Of a stretch of 64,000 nucleotides of DNA, positions 27,281 through 35,933 are shown piece after piece (positions within the stretch are counted from its first letter, which is position 1; every line of letters begins with the position of its first letter). The DNA comes from Bacteroides caccae (GTDB lineage Bacteria > Bacteroidota > Bacteroidia > Bacteroidales > Bacteroidaceae), in NCBI RefSeq assembly GCF_002222615.2, contig NZ_CP022412.2:3782001-3846000 (forward strand), written 5' to 3'. Made by a program: the position numbers and the translations under genes. A model generated the notes under the pieces. It had not been told where the DNA came from, made no database searches, and saw only the letters and a list, made by a program, of their open reading frames with translations.

Positions 27281-29149
27281 TCAACCTTCTATTTCGCTGA
27301 GTTCCAACCAGCGCATAGTCTTTTCATCAATCAGGTCATTCACTTCCGGCAATCGTTTTGACTTCTCGGTCAGTTCGTCCACAGAGAGCGTACCGCTGCA
27401 CAGCTGTTCTTCAATCTGCGCCTTCTCCGTTTCCAGTTCGGCTATTTCTTTTTCCAGTTGTTCAAACTCACGTTTTTCTTTGAAGCTCATCTTCCGCTTA
27501 TCATTCAGACGGACACGGGCCGTCTTCTCCTCCTGCGGTTTCTCAGCCTCTTTTTCCTGTTGCGCTTTCGCATCTTTCCAATCTCGGTAATCACTGTAAT
27601 TTCCGGGAAAGTCACGGATATCTCCCTGTCCGTTGAATACCATTAAATGATCCACTACCTTATCCATAAAGTAACGGTCGTGTGACACCACAATGACACA
27701 ACCTTTGAAGTTCTGAAGATATTCTTCGAGCACGTTCAAAGTTATAATATCCAAGTCGTTGGTAGGCTCGTCAAGCACCAGAAAGTTGGGATTACGCATC
27801 AGAACCGTGCAGAGATACAGACGGCGACGTTCACCTCCACTCAATTTATAAACGTAGCTATGCTGCGTTTCGGGAGTAAACAGGAAATGTTGAAGGAATT
27901 GGGATGCCGTCAGTTTCTTGCCGTTACCCAGTTCTATGATCTCGGCAATATCCTGTACCACATCAATCACCTTCATCTGTTCGTCAAACTGGAGACCGTC
28001 CTGCGAATAATAACCGAAACGAACCGTTTCGCCGATATCCACCGTACCGCTATCAGGCTGTACCTGCCCCATGAGTATTTTGATAAATGTAGACTTTCCC
28101 GTTCCGTTGTTACCTACAATTCCCATTTTCTCATAACGGGCAAAAATATAAGAGAAATCATCCAGAATCTTCAAGTCACCGAAACTCTTATAAAGATGAT
28201 CGGCTTCGAATATCTTGCTGCCGATATAAGAGGCTTTTACTTCCAGTTTCACATTATCATTGCGGATATGTTGCTTCGCCACCTTTTCAAGTTCGTAGAA
28301 AGCATCTTCCCGATAACGGGCCTTATGTCCGCGTGCCTGCGGCATCCGGCGCATCCAGTCAAGTTCGGTACGATAGAGGTTATTGGCACGTTCTATCTCC
28401 ACACTTTTTGCGTCGATGCGTTCCTGACGTTTTTCGAGGTAATAGCTATAATTCCCTTTATATTGATAAAGCTGCCGATTGTCTATTTCGATAATCTCCG
28501 AGCAGACACGGTCGAGGAAATAACGGTCGTGCGTCACCATGAGCAAGCTGAGATTGGTACGGCGGAGATATTCTTCGAGCCATTCGGTCATATCCAGATC
28601 AAGGTGGTTGGTAGGCTCATCAAGAATCAACAAGTCCGGTTCAGTAATCAGGGCGTTAGCCAAGGCGACACGTTTCAACTGTCCGCCGGAGAGCTGCTTC
28701 ACTTTCTGGTCGAAGTTACGGATTTTGAGTTGAGAAAGGATTTGCTTGGCTTTCTGTTCATATTCCCATGCCTCCTCCTGGTCCATACGCACCAAAAGCT
28801 CATCCATCCCGGGATGTCCATCGGTTTCCATACAACGTTCGTACTCCTTTATCAGTTCCACGGTACTGTTGCCGTGATGAAAACAAGCCTCAAGGACGGT
28901 CAATTCTTCAGGATATTGCGGGTCTTGCTCCAGATAATCGACACGAAGGTCACGACGGAAAACTATATTTCCGTTATCATATCCTTCTTTGCCTGCGATG
29001 ACATTCAACAAGGTTGTTTTTCCGGTACCGTTCTTGGCGATCAGTCCCACACGCTGGCCTTCGGCAATGCCAAAAGATATATTTTCAAAAAGAACCAAGT
29101 CGCCGAAGGACTTGGTCAGGTTGTCTACTTGTAAATAAGGTACTGCCAC
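27281..29149 (-). CDS. ABC-F family ATPase (Uup-like)
   Basis: Ribosome-associated ATPase without membrane domain, 622 residues. There are two nucleotide-binding domains: Walker A GLIAKNGTGKTT (about 36-47) and GIVGNNGTGKST (about 347-358), signatures LSGGQLKRVALA and LSGGERRRLYLC, and Walker B LLILDEPTNHLD and LVLDEPTNDLD. The linker between them is rich in Arg, and a coiled-coil C-terminal extension (about 535-622) rich in Glu and Lys resembles Uup. It begins with GTG; no nearby in-frame ATG exists. A cytoplasmic translation or ribosome-assembly role is known for the family. Confidence 0.9.
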   Translation of the reverse strand: MAVPYLQVDNLTKSFGDLVLFENISFGIAEGQRVGLIAKNGTGKTTLLNVIAGKEGYDNGNIVFRRDLRVDYLEQDPQYPEELTVLEACFHHGNSTVELIKEYERCMETDGHPGMDELLVRMDQEEAWEYEQKAKQILSQLKIRNFDQKVKQLSGGQLKRVALANALITEPDLLILDEPTNHLDLDMTEWLEEYLRRTNLSLLMVTHDRYFLDRVCSEIIEIDNRQLYQYKGNYSYYLEKRQERIDAKSVEIERANNLYRTELDWMRRMPQARGHKARYREDAFYELEKVAKQHIRNDNVKLEVKASYIGSKIFEADHLYKSFGDLKILDDFSYIFARYEKMGIVGNNGTGKSTFIKILMGQVQPDSGTVDIGETVRFGYYSQDGLQFDEQMKVIDVVQDIAEIIELGNGKKLTASQFLQHFLFTPETQHSYVYKLSGGERRRLYLCTVLMRNPNFLVLDEPTNDLDIITLNVLEEYLQNFKGCVIVVSHDRYFMDKVVDHLMVFNGQGDIRDFPGNYSDYRDWKDAKAQQEKEAEKPQEEKTARVRLNDKRKMSFKEKREFEQLEKEIAELETEKAQIEEQLCSGTLSVDELTEKSKRLPEVNDLIDEKTMRWLELSEIEG

Positions 29150-29176
29150 GTAGTTTAGTAATTAGTTAGGTAGTGG

Positions 29177-29983
29177 TTAGTAATTAATAATCAAGGATTT
29201 ATATTCTTCAATAACATTGCAAGGCTGCCCTGCTTTTACTTTGCTCCAAGCTATCTTCATCGGGTCGATAATCCGGTCCTTGTAGTCAAGTACGGGAGCT
29301 TCACGGTTGCCGTCAATCAAGGTCTTCCATTCCATGCCTTCCACTTCGTTGGCCAGAATGGTGCATACCGTTATGCCGATTGCCAGCCATTCGTCCTTTT
29401 TCTTCGGTCCTATCTTGCCACTGTCAATCACCTGCTGAAGTTTTTCCAAGTCGTCTTCCACTCCCTGAAAATCTTTCTTCAGTTCCTCTTTCACGGTAGA
29501 TACCACCCACTCGTAGCTTTCATTAATCTGATAAATCTCGGAGAGACGGACAGGAATAAGTTCCGCCGGATATTTCTCACCCTCCTTGCGAATCTCCAGA
29601 GTGGCGATAACCTCCTCTGCTTCCTTCACACTTCCGCCTTTGGGAACGGTAAACGAACATTCGAAAGCGATATTGCCGATACCGGTAATCCACAGGTGAG
29701 AAGTATAGTATTTTCCTTCCTCCTGAAACATTTCCTTGCTATATGCACTCTCCAATGCCCCGACCTTCACCAATGAAGCCGATTCATTCTCTTTCAGTTC
29801 CTGCCGAACGGCATCCCTGCCGTAAGTAGCATTGCCTTTAAATGCAGATATACGAAAGTTTCCCGTCCATACATCGGGATTATAGAAAAGAAAAGAGCCT
29901 TCGCCGTCTTCAAACTCATTCCAGTCCGACGGATAGTTCATAGAAAACCATGCTCCGGGAGAGATAAATTTCTTGCCTTGCAT
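29177..29983 (-). CDS. DUF3805/DUF3806-type protein of unknown function
   Basis: A 268-residue protein with no signal peptide and no membrane segment. The N-terminal part (ISPGAWFSMNYPSDWNEFEDGEGSF cut short here) looks like the PsbP/DUF3805 fold, and the C-terminal half (about 135-268) like DUF3806, a helical domain ending in VDGNREAPVLDYKD-like text. The combination occurs in Bacteroides proteins of unknown role. A TATTTTTG -7 element lies at 30018-30011. It is followed by the ABC-F gene after 27 bp and may be co-transcribed with it. Confidence 0.7.
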   Translation of the reverse strand: MQGKKFISPGAWFSMNYPSDWNEFEDGEGSFLFYNPDVWTGNFRISAFKGNATYGRDAVRQELKENESASLVKVGALESAYSKEMFQEEGKYYTSHLWITGIGNIAFECSFTVPKGGSVKEAEEVIATLEIRKEGEKYPAELIPVRLSEIYQINESYEWVVSTVKEELKKDFQGVEDDLEKLQQVIDSGKIGPKKKDEWLAIGITVCTILANEVEGMEWKTLIDGNREAPVLDYKDRIIDPMKIAWSKVKAGQPCNVIEEYKSLIINY

Positions 29984-30034
29984 CCTTTTTCATTAAAATG
30001 ATTACTCGGGCAAAAATACGAAAAAAAGTGTTCA

Positions 30035-31228
30035 CTACTTCCCTATCGGTTGTATTTTCCTGCGTACTTCTTTGGAAATCTCCAAAAACATATAATTCAG
30101 CTTTCCGGAATGGATACCTTCTTCGTTCTCTTTGTACTTCTTGTTGGCATATTGTTTGGATTTCTCGAAGGTGAGCAGAGACATTTCGTTCTGTGATTTA
30201 CCTACCATGGTGGAATCCAGTTGCTCGTCGGGGAAGAAATCATCCAAGTCAACATCCCCAATCATTGTTGTTTCAAGGAAGTTCATGTCTTTATGGGAGT
30301 TGTCGGTATAATACCCCACGAACATGTGTCCCGGAGTACGTACCAGAATCGGGTCTATATTGATAGAACGAAGCAACGACGCAAACAACACACTACCGTC
30401 CACACAGTTGATTTGTGAAGAGTCCAGTGCATCATCAAACGTGCGGACCCGTTGCGAGAAAACAACATTGCTCGACAGGCTGGTATTGGAAACCGAACTG
30501 TAACGGAATTTGCGTTTCTGCAAGATGTTCCAAAGAGCATAGACTTGCTTGTCTACCACACCTTTCGCCTTACTCTGGTATCCCAGAAAACGATTCACGA
30601 TACGGGTATTCAACGCTTCGCGAAGCAATTGGTCAATCATAGGATTTTCTTCATTGACATAGGCGGCAAAGAAGATACTGGTATCATAAAATTTTGTTCC
30701 GTTTGCCACATATCCCAACAGACACTCGTTGATGCTGCGTACTGAAAAAGTACGCACCCGCTGGCCTAAGTCGTCTCCGTTCATTTCCACCTTCACGGCT
30801 ACGCTGACCGGCTCGGCCTGAACATTATTTTTCAATGCTTCATAATTCCAGATTATATCAGGATAAATGGTATACTCAGTCCGCGGTCTATTTAGAACGA
30901 ACTCCGACACGGAACGGGAGAAGAAAGGCGTCTCCGCCACCTCGATACGCACACGGCTATAAGCGGTTCTTGATTTCACCCGCACGGCAATACATGACTT
31001 CGGATTTCCCAGATACATAGAGTCCGAAGGCGTGATTACTTGCGCATCCGTGGTGGCTACCGACAGTATGGCGGAAGGAAAGATATTCCCTCCCAGATCA
31101 TCAACAATCTCGAAACCGGAATTGAAAGAGGTGTATTTAAAAACGGAAATCCCTCCTATCAGAAGGAAAAGGACGATGATCGCCCCTATCACTTCGCGCC
31201 TGTGATTTTTCAAGTCAAATTTTATCAT
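30035..31228 (-). CDS. Membrane-anchored transglutaminase-like protein
   Basis: One N-terminal membrane helix (about 14-33) anchors a periplasmic domain. Near the C-terminus SQINCVDGSVLFASLLR (Cys about 275) and RTPGHMFVGYY (His about 301) give the Cys-His arrangement of transglutaminase-like or cysteine-peptidase-like proteins; a following acidic residue could complete the triad. The middle region (40-190) is beta-rich. The listed start is the ATG at 31228; a TTG 9 bp upstream also opens the frame. A TATCTTTG -7 element lies at 31281-31274. The substrate is unknown. Confidence 0.65.
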   Translation of the reverse strand: MIKFDLKNHRREVIGAIIVLFLLIGGISVFKYTSFNSGFEIVDDLGGNIFPSAILSVATTDAQVITPSDSMYLGNPKSCIAVRVKSRTAYSRVRIEVAETPFFSRSVSEFVLNRPRTEYTIYPDIIWNYEALKNNVQAEPVSVAVKVEMNGDDLGQRVRTFSVRSINECLLGYVANGTKFYDTSIFFAAYVNEENPMIDQLLREALNTRIVNRFLGYQSKAKGVVDKQVYALWNILQKRKFRYSSVSNTSLSSNVVFSQRVRTFDDALDSSQINCVDGSVLFASLLRSINIDPILVRTPGHMFVGYYTDNSHKDMNFLETTMIGDVDLDDFFPDEQLDSTMVGKSQNEMSLLTFEKSKQYANKKYKENEEGIHSGKLNYMFLEISKEVRRKIQPIGK

Positions 31229-31411
31229 TGCTTGCAAGTTGTATTTTAATCTATTGCTATTCTATTTCTCTAACAAAGATAACAAATAACAAACGTTTTT
31301 TCCTCCCCCGGCCAATAAAAACTATTAAATTTCGTCCGAACAGCCGTATTCCGCCGAATGTAATACGATTGTAATATTTGTTTCATCCGCCCGTAACAAA
31401 GTCTCCTCATC

Positions 31412-31443
31412 TTTGTCCCGAAATAAAAAAAAGACTAACTTTG
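31412..31443 (+). promoter_or_regulatory. Promoter of the PhoB/PhoR-like operon
   Basis: TTTG at 31412-31415, 20-nt spacer, TAACTTTG at 31436-31443, close to the Bacteroides consensus; 26 bp before the regulator ATG. Confidence 0.65.
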
Positions 31444-31469
31444 TCATATCACATTAATACATATATCTT

Positions 31470-32159
31470 ATGAACGAAACCCGTATTTTAGTTGTCGACG
31501 ATGAAGAAGACCTCTGTGAGATTCTGAAATTCAATCTTGAAAACGAAGGTTATGAAGTGGATACCGCCAATTCTGCCGAAGAAGCGCTAAAAATGGACAT
31601 CAGCAGTTATCACCTGATTCTCCTCGATGTGATGATGGGAGAAATCTCCGGCTTCAAAATGGCGAATATGTTGAAAAAAGACAAGAAAACAGCTAAAGTG
31701 CCCATTATCTTTATCACAGCCAAAGATACGGAAAACGATACGGTCACAGGCTTTAACCTGGGAGCGGATGATTATATTTCCAAGCCTTTCTCCCTGCGTG
31801 AAGTGATCGCACGTGTGAAGGCCGTACTCCGGCGTACCGCAACAGCGGAAACGGAAAGAGCCCCCGAACGGCTCGTCTATCAGTCATTGGTCATTGATAT
31901 TACCAAGAAAAAGGTTAGTATCGACGGCGAAGAAGTGCAGCTTACTAAAAAAGAATTTGAAATATTGCTTCTATTGGTACAGAACAAAGGACGTGTATTT
32001 TCACGCGAAGATATCCTCACCCGCATCTGGAGCAATGAAGTTTACGTGCTCGACCGTACTATCGACGTAAATATCACCCGCTTGCGGAAAAAGATAGGCG
32101 AATACGGCAAATGCATTGTCACCCGCCTCGGATACGGATACTGTTTCGAAGCAGAATAA
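31470..32159 (+). CDS. OmpR/PhoB-family response regulator
   Basis: A DNA-binding regulator of 229 residues. The receiver domain has the acidic pocket DDEED, phospho-acceptor Asp 53 in LILLDVMM, the conserved Thr in IFITAK and Lys 103 in ISKPF. The C-terminal winged helix (about 135-229) ends in VNITRLRKKIGEYGKCIVTRLGYGY-type text (shortened: RLGYGYCF). The kinase begins 9 bp downstream. The sequence looks closer to PhoB than to RprY of Bacteroides, so I give no symbol. Confidence 0.9.
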   Translation: MNETRILVVDDEEDLCEILKFNLENEGYEVDTANSAEEALKMDISSYHLILLDVMMGEISGFKMANMLKKDKKTAKVPIIFITAKDTENDTVTGFNLGADDYISKPFSLREVIARVKAVLRRTATAETERAPERLVYQSLVIDITKKKVSIDGEEVQLTKKEFEILLLLVQNKGRVFSREDILTRIWSNEVYVLDRTIDVNITRLRKKIGEYGKCIVTRLGYGYCFEAE

Positions 32160-32168
32160 TTATTGATT

Positions 32169-33950
32169 ATGAACCTACCTGTCAATCAAAAACATTTCCT
32201 CTCTTTCAGCCGGAAACTCTTTCTTTCGGTCATTTCGTTGTTCCTGGTATTCGCAATCTGTTTCATCGCCTATCAGTACCAACGGGAAAGGGAATATAAA
32301 GTCGAACTGCTGAATACACAGTTACAAGACTATAACAGCCGGCTGTACGAACAACTGAACGATAGTCCGGCTATCGAAGAAACTACCGACAAATATATCC
32401 GTAACCATGCATTGAAGGATTTGCGTGTGACGCTGATTGATTTGCAGGGAAATGTCATTTATGACAGTTATAAGACACAAGAAATAAAACACGAAAACCA
32501 CCGCGACCGTCCCGAAGTGCAGAGAGCCTTGAAAGAAGGAAACGGATTCGATGTACGCCGTACTTCCGAAACCACCGGACTTCCTTATTTTTACTCCGCC
32601 ACACGTTACGGGGATTATATTGTCCGGTCGGCGTTGCCGTATAATGTCAGCTTAATCAATAACCTGAAAGCAGACCCGCATTACCTGTGGTTCACCGTGA
32701 TTGTTTCTTTATTGCTGATGATTATTTTCTATAAATTCACCAATAAGCTGGGAACTTCGATCAGCCAACTCCGCGAGTTTGCCATGCGTGCCGACCGGAA
32801 TGAGCCTATCGAAATGGCGATGCAGTCAGCCTTTCCGCACAACGAACTGGGAGAAATTTCACAGCATATCATTCAGATCTACAAACGTCTGCACGAAACG
32901 AAAGAAGCACTCTATATCGAACGTGAAAAACTGATTACCCATCTTCAGATTTCGCACGAGGGACTAGGGATATTCACGAAAGACAAAAAGGAGATTCTGG
33001 TCAACAATCTCTTTACCCAATACAGCAATCTGATTTCCGACTCTAACCTGGAAACGACGGAAGAGGTCTTTGCAATCAGTGAGCTGAAAGAGATTATCCA
33101 TTTTATAAACAAGAACCAGCAACAACGTTCGCTCAGTAAAGATGAGAAGCGGATGTCTATTACTATTAATAAGAACGGACGGACATTTATCGTAGAATGT
33201 ATTATCTTCCAAGATGCCAGTTTCGAGATTTCTATCAACGATGTCACTCAGGAAGAAGAACAGGTGCGCCTGAAACGCCAACTGACGCAGAACATTGCCC
33301 ACGAATTGAAAACACCTGTCAGCAGTATCCAAGGGTATCTGGAAACAATCGTCAACAATGATAATATTTCACGGGAGAAAATGAACACTTTCCTTGAACG
33401 TTGTTATGCACAAAGTAATCGTCTGAGCCGGCTGTTGCGTGACATATCTGTATTGACGCGCATGGACGAAGCCGCCAACATGATCGACATGGAACGGGTG
33501 GACATCAGTGTATTGGTAGGTAACATCATCAACGAAGTTGCTTTGGAATTGGAAGAAAAACATATCACTATCGTCGACTCATTAAAGAAGGGAATACAGA
33601 TCAAGGGTAATTACTCCCTGCTCTACTCCATTTTCCGCAATTTAATGGATAATGCGATTGCTTACGCCGGAACGAATATTCAAATCAACATCAACTGTTT
33701 CCGTGAGGACGAGAACTTCTACTATTTCAGTTTCTCCGATACGGGCGTAGGCGTACCGGCCGAACACCTGAACCGTTTATTCGAGCGTTTCTACCGGGTA
33801 GATAAAGGTCGCTCACGCAAACTGGGCGGTACCGGTTTGGGGCTGGCTATCGTAAAAAATGCCGTGATTATTCATGGCGGCAATATCTCCGCCAAAAGCA
33901 GTCAAAGCGGTGGACTGGAATTCGTGTTTACACTGGGGAAAGAGAAATAA
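32169..33950 (+). CDS. PhoR-like sensor histidine kinase
   Basis: Membrane sensor kinase of 593 residues paired with the upstream regulator. Helices at about 15-37 and 175-195 flank a periplasmic domain of about 140 residues. A HAMP/PAS-like linker (about 200-365) leads to the His box QNIAHELKTPVSSIQGYL (His near 378) and an ATPase domain with N box FRNLMDNAIAYA, G1 DTGVGVP and G2 GGTGLGLAIVKNA. The frame also opens with TTG at 32163, but the ATG at 32169 is preferred. The stimulus is unknown. Confidence 0.9.
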   Translation: MNLPVNQKHFLSFSRKLFLSVISLFLVFAICFIAYQYQREREYKVELLNTQLQDYNSRLYEQLNDSPAIEETTDKYIRNHALKDLRVTLIDLQGNVIYDSYKTQEIKHENHRDRPEVQRALKEGNGFDVRRTSETTGLPYFYSATRYGDYIVRSALPYNVSLINNLKADPHYLWFTVIVSLLLMIIFYKFTNKLGTSISQLREFAMRADRNEPIEMAMQSAFPHNELGEISQHIIQIYKRLHETKEALYIEREKLITHLQISHEGLGIFTKDKKEILVNNLFTQYSNLISDSNLETTEEVFAISELKEIIHFINKNQQQRSLSKDEKRMSITINKNGRTFIVECIIFQDASFEISINDVTQEEEQVRLKRQLTQNIAHELKTPVSSIQGYLETIVNNDNISREKMNTFLERCYAQSNRLSRLLRDISVLTRMDEAANMIDMERVDISVLVGNIINEVALELEEKHITIVDSLKKGIQIKGNYSLLYSIFRNLMDNAIAYAGTNIQININCFREDENFYYFSFSDTGVGVPAEHLNRLFERFYRVDKGRSRKLGGTGLGLAIVKNAVIIHGGNISAKSSQSGGLEFVFTLGKEK

Positions 33951-34223
33951 TCTTTCTCCGGCAGATATAGATTATTACTCGTCTCATTCGAGTCTGCTTA
34001 CACGTTCCGAAAAAATTACCGGAGAAAGACTTCAATTATTATTACCATAAAAATACAAATCTCGAGACTTAGAATAAGCGTTATATAAAAAAACGAACAT
34101 TCCACTACATAAACGTTCTTATCGTTATTAATAAATTCAATGATCGTTTATTATAAACGTCCCCTCCGTTTATTATAAACTTTAAAATAAAAATTCATAG
34201 AAAAACATCCGAAATAATACAAC
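33951..34223. other. Gene-free stretch with structured and repeated DNA
   Basis: After the kinase stop there is an 11-bp stem (TCTTTCTCCGG / CCGGAGAAAGA, about 33951-34028) with a long loop, an AT-rich stretch, and two tandem palindromes at 34146-34180. I see no gene here. Confidence 0.5.
34146..34180. repeat. Two tandem palindromes, GTTTATTATAAAC
   Basis: Identical 13-bp near-palindromes occupy 34146-34158 and 34168-34180, 22 bp apart centre to centre, so they face the same side of the helix. This is the form of a paired operator, but no promoter is clear beside it. Confidence 0.5.
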
Positions 34224-34388
34224 AAAAAAGGCTGCGAACCTTATAAAATTCGCAGCCTTTAGCCAGTATTGATCGCCCTTCCCCTCATCAAAAAAGGAGG
34301 AGACAATCTATATTTGTTGTAAAATTACACCACTTTCTACTTTTATTCCATACTTTTTCATTCTTCTGTTATTGATTTCACGTTCTCT
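34224..34388 (-). ncRNA. Orphan small RNA candidate, about 165 nt
   Basis: A good promoter (34394-34424, minus) is followed by about 165 nt that end in a 9-bp GC-rich hairpin (GGCTGCGAA/TTCGCAGCC, 34230-34257) and six U residues. No minus-strand gene lies downstream, since the flanking genes are on the plus strand. The RNA contains CUCCUCCUUUUUU, similar to the anti-Shine-Dalgarno end of 16S rRNA, and a 17-codon frame near its 5' end. The hairpin also works on the plus strand, so it could terminate kinase transcripts. Confidence 0.6.
34308..34361 (-). CDS. Possible 17-aa peptide inside the small RNA
   Basis: ATG to TAG, product MKKYGIKVESGVILQQI. It begins about 27 nt into the predicted transcript and is preceded by AGAAG. 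Basic start, no known family. It could be a leader peptide, a small toxin or chance. Confidence 0.25.
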   Translation of the reverse strand: MKKYGIKVESGVILQQI

Positions 34389-34393
34389 GTCTA

Positions 34394-34424
34394 CAAATAT
34401 ACAACATAAAAAAGCATTTGTCAA
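34394..34424 (-). promoter_or_regulatory. Promoter of the orphan small RNA
   Basis: TTGA, 19-nt spacer and TATATTTG (34401-34394) on the minus strand, one base off the Bacteroides consensus. Confidence 0.65.
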
Positions 34425-34495
34425 GTCCCTCCGACGAAATTATAGTTAACTGATAACTTCAAATAATATCCTGCCGAACAAAAAAAGAAGAATGT

Positions 34496-34526
34496 TTTGA
34501 ATAAAATAAAAAGGGAGTTATCTTTG
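34496..34526 (+). promoter_or_regulatory. Promoter of the thioredoxin-like lipoprotein gene
   Basis: TTTG (34496-34499), 19 nt, TATCTTTG (34519-34526): exact consensus. It puts the transcript start near 34532, which excludes the TTG at 34535 as start codon. Confidence 0.8.
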
Positions 34527-34570
34527 CCTGCAACTTGAAAAATAATCAGATAAATGTAGAACAGCAAGTC

Positions 34571-35509
34571 ATGAAAACAAACTTAAATATCCTTCCCATT
34601 CTCTGCTTCCTCCTCCTTTGGTCCTGCAAAAGCGGGAATGCTTCAAGCCAGACTAAAAACGAAGTGTCACAGGACACTATCAAGACTTTCACGCTGCCCG
34701 CTATCCCTCAAATAATGGTAGCACCGGAACAACGTGCCGAGTTCTTAGTAAAGCACTACTGGGATAATGTGAACTTCGCCGACACCAACTACATTCATCA
34801 TCCGGAAATAACCGAACAGGCGTGGGTGGATTACTGCGACATTCTGAATCATGTCCCCCTCAAAACCGCACAGGAAGCTATACGCAAAACGATCGACCGC
34901 ACAAACGTAGACAAGAAAGTATTCGCCTACATCACCGATTTAGCGGATAAATACTTATATGACCCCAACTCTCCGATGCGTAACGAGGAATTTTATATTC
35001 CCGTATTGGAAGCAATGGCAGCCTCTCCCGTATTGGAAGAGATAGAAAAAGTACGCCCCAAGGCACGGTTGGAATTAGCTCAAAAGAACCGCATAGGCAC
35101 CAAAGCTATAAACTTCACCTATACCCTTGCTTCCGGCGCTCAAGGCTCCCTCTATCAGCTTAATGCCGATTATCTTCTGCTATTTATCAATAATCCCGGT
35201 TGCCACGCTTGTACGGAGACAATCGAAGGTTTAAAGCAAGCCCCTATCATCAGCCAACTCATAAAGGAGAAGAAGCTGATCGTCCTTTCTATCTACCCCG
35301 ATGAAGAGTTGGATGACTGGCGCAAACATCTGAATGAATTTCCCAAAGAATGGATTAACGGATATGATAAGAAATTCACAATCAAAGAGAAACAACTGTA
35401 TGACCTGAAAGCGATCCCTACTTTATACCTATTAAATAAAGAGAAAACCGTATTGTTGAAAGATGCTACCACACAAGCGATTGAAGAATACCTGATGATA
35501 CATCAATAA
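34571..35509 (+). CDS. Thioredoxin-like lipoprotein (DUF5106 type)
   Basis: An exported 312-residue lipoprotein; the signal ends with lipobox LLWSC (Cys about 18). An all-helical N-terminal domain of DUF5106 type (about 45-165) precedes a thioredoxin-like fold with PGCHAC as the CxxC-like active site (the spacing is C-H-A-C), and a cis-Pro segment AIPTLYLL. It probably acts as a periplasmic or outer-membrane thiol-disulfide protein. The frame can be extended to a TTG at 34535, but that codon coincides with the predicted transcript start, and the ATG gives a proper signal peptide. The cobalamin riboswitch promoter starts 13 bp after its stop. Confidence 0.8.
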   Translation: MKTNLNILPILCFLLLWSCKSGNASSQTKNEVSQDTIKTFTLPAIPQIMVAPEQRAEFLVKHYWDNVNFADTNYIHHPEITEQAWVDYCDILNHVPLKTAQEAIRKTIDRTNVDKKVFAYITDLADKYLYDPNSPMRNEEFYIPVLEAMAASPVLEEIEKVRPKARLELAQKNRIGTKAINFTYTLASGAQGSLYQLNADYLLLFINNPGCHACTETIEGLKQAPIISQLIKEKKLIVLSIYPDEELDDWRKHLNEFPKEWINGYDKKFTIKEKQLYDLKAIPTLYLLNKEKTVLLKDATTQAIEEYLMIHQ

Positions 35510-35521
35510 TCTTCTTCTTTC

Positions 35522-35552
35522 TTGCATAAAACAAATAAACTATCTATCTTTG
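35522..35552 (+). promoter_or_regulatory. Promoter of the cobalamin riboswitch transcript
   Basis: TTGC, 19-nt spacer, TATCTTTG (35545-35552); the predicted start is just before the riboswitch. Confidence 0.7.
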
Positions 35553-35561
35553 TCGCGCATC

Positions 35562-35741
35562 GGTTTGCAACTCTCACATACGAGGGAAGCGATTAAAAGG
35601 GAATCAGGTGTAAATCCTGAACAGTCCCGCTGCTGTAAGTTCCACACATTACGTTGCGAGCAACCTACTTTTAGCCACTGGAAAGAAACTTCCGGGAAGG
35701 CGCCCGCAACAGGAACAAGTCAGAAGACCTGCCGTGCAACC
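35562..35741 (+). ncRNA. Cobalamin riboswitch aptamer
   Basis: The segment has the typical parts in order: GGTTTGCA closing arm, GGGAATCAGGTGTAAATCC, CAGTCCCGCTGCTGTAA, the B12-box GCCACTG (35674-35680), GGGAAGG, AGTCAGAAGACCTGCC and the closing TGCAACC. It lies in front of btuB, a usual target. Confidence 0.93.
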
Positions 35742-35782
35742 AATTTCACTGCTTTCGAGGAAAAAGCGTTGAGTCTAATGAA

Positions 35783-35789
35783 CCGGACA
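35783..35789 (+). promoter_or_regulatory. Alternative pairing arm for the btuB terminator
   Basis: CCGGACA here is identical to the 3' arm of the terminator at 35893-35899. It can pair with the same partner, TGTCCGG at 35871-35877, and so could form an antiterminator just after the aptamer. Confidence 0.5.
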
Positions 35790-35869
35790 ATTCGTCTATC
35801 ATTTCATTCATCACTCTGATTCAGAGAAAGTATGTTTAAATTAATAAACTCTGCCAAAGTTTATTTAGC

Positions 35870-35904
35870 GTGTCCGGTCGAAGGGATTTCGCCCGGACAC
35901 TTTT
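35870..35904 (+). terminator. Riboswitch-controlled terminator before btuB
   Basis: GTGTCCGG (35870-35877) pairs with CCGGACAC (35893-35900), with an inner CGAA/TTCG stem, followed by TTTT. It ends 6-30 nt before the two possible btuB starts, so it can stop transcription ahead of the gene. Confidence 0.7.
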
Positions 35905-35933
35905 AAAATGTGAAAACAGCCAGAAAATCAAGG

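Noticed and set aside
27860..29134. 424-codon plus-strand frame
   Set aside because: It is the exact antisense of the ABC-F gene, whose motifs are complete.
31470..33950. Assignment of the two-component pair as RprY/RprX
   Set aside because: The regulator's receiver text differs from RprY as I remember it and is closer to PhoB; no symbol is given.
34535..34570. TTG start for the thioredoxin-like lipoprotein
   Set aside because: It falls at the predicted transcript start and would spoil the lipoprotein signal; the ATG at 34571 fits.
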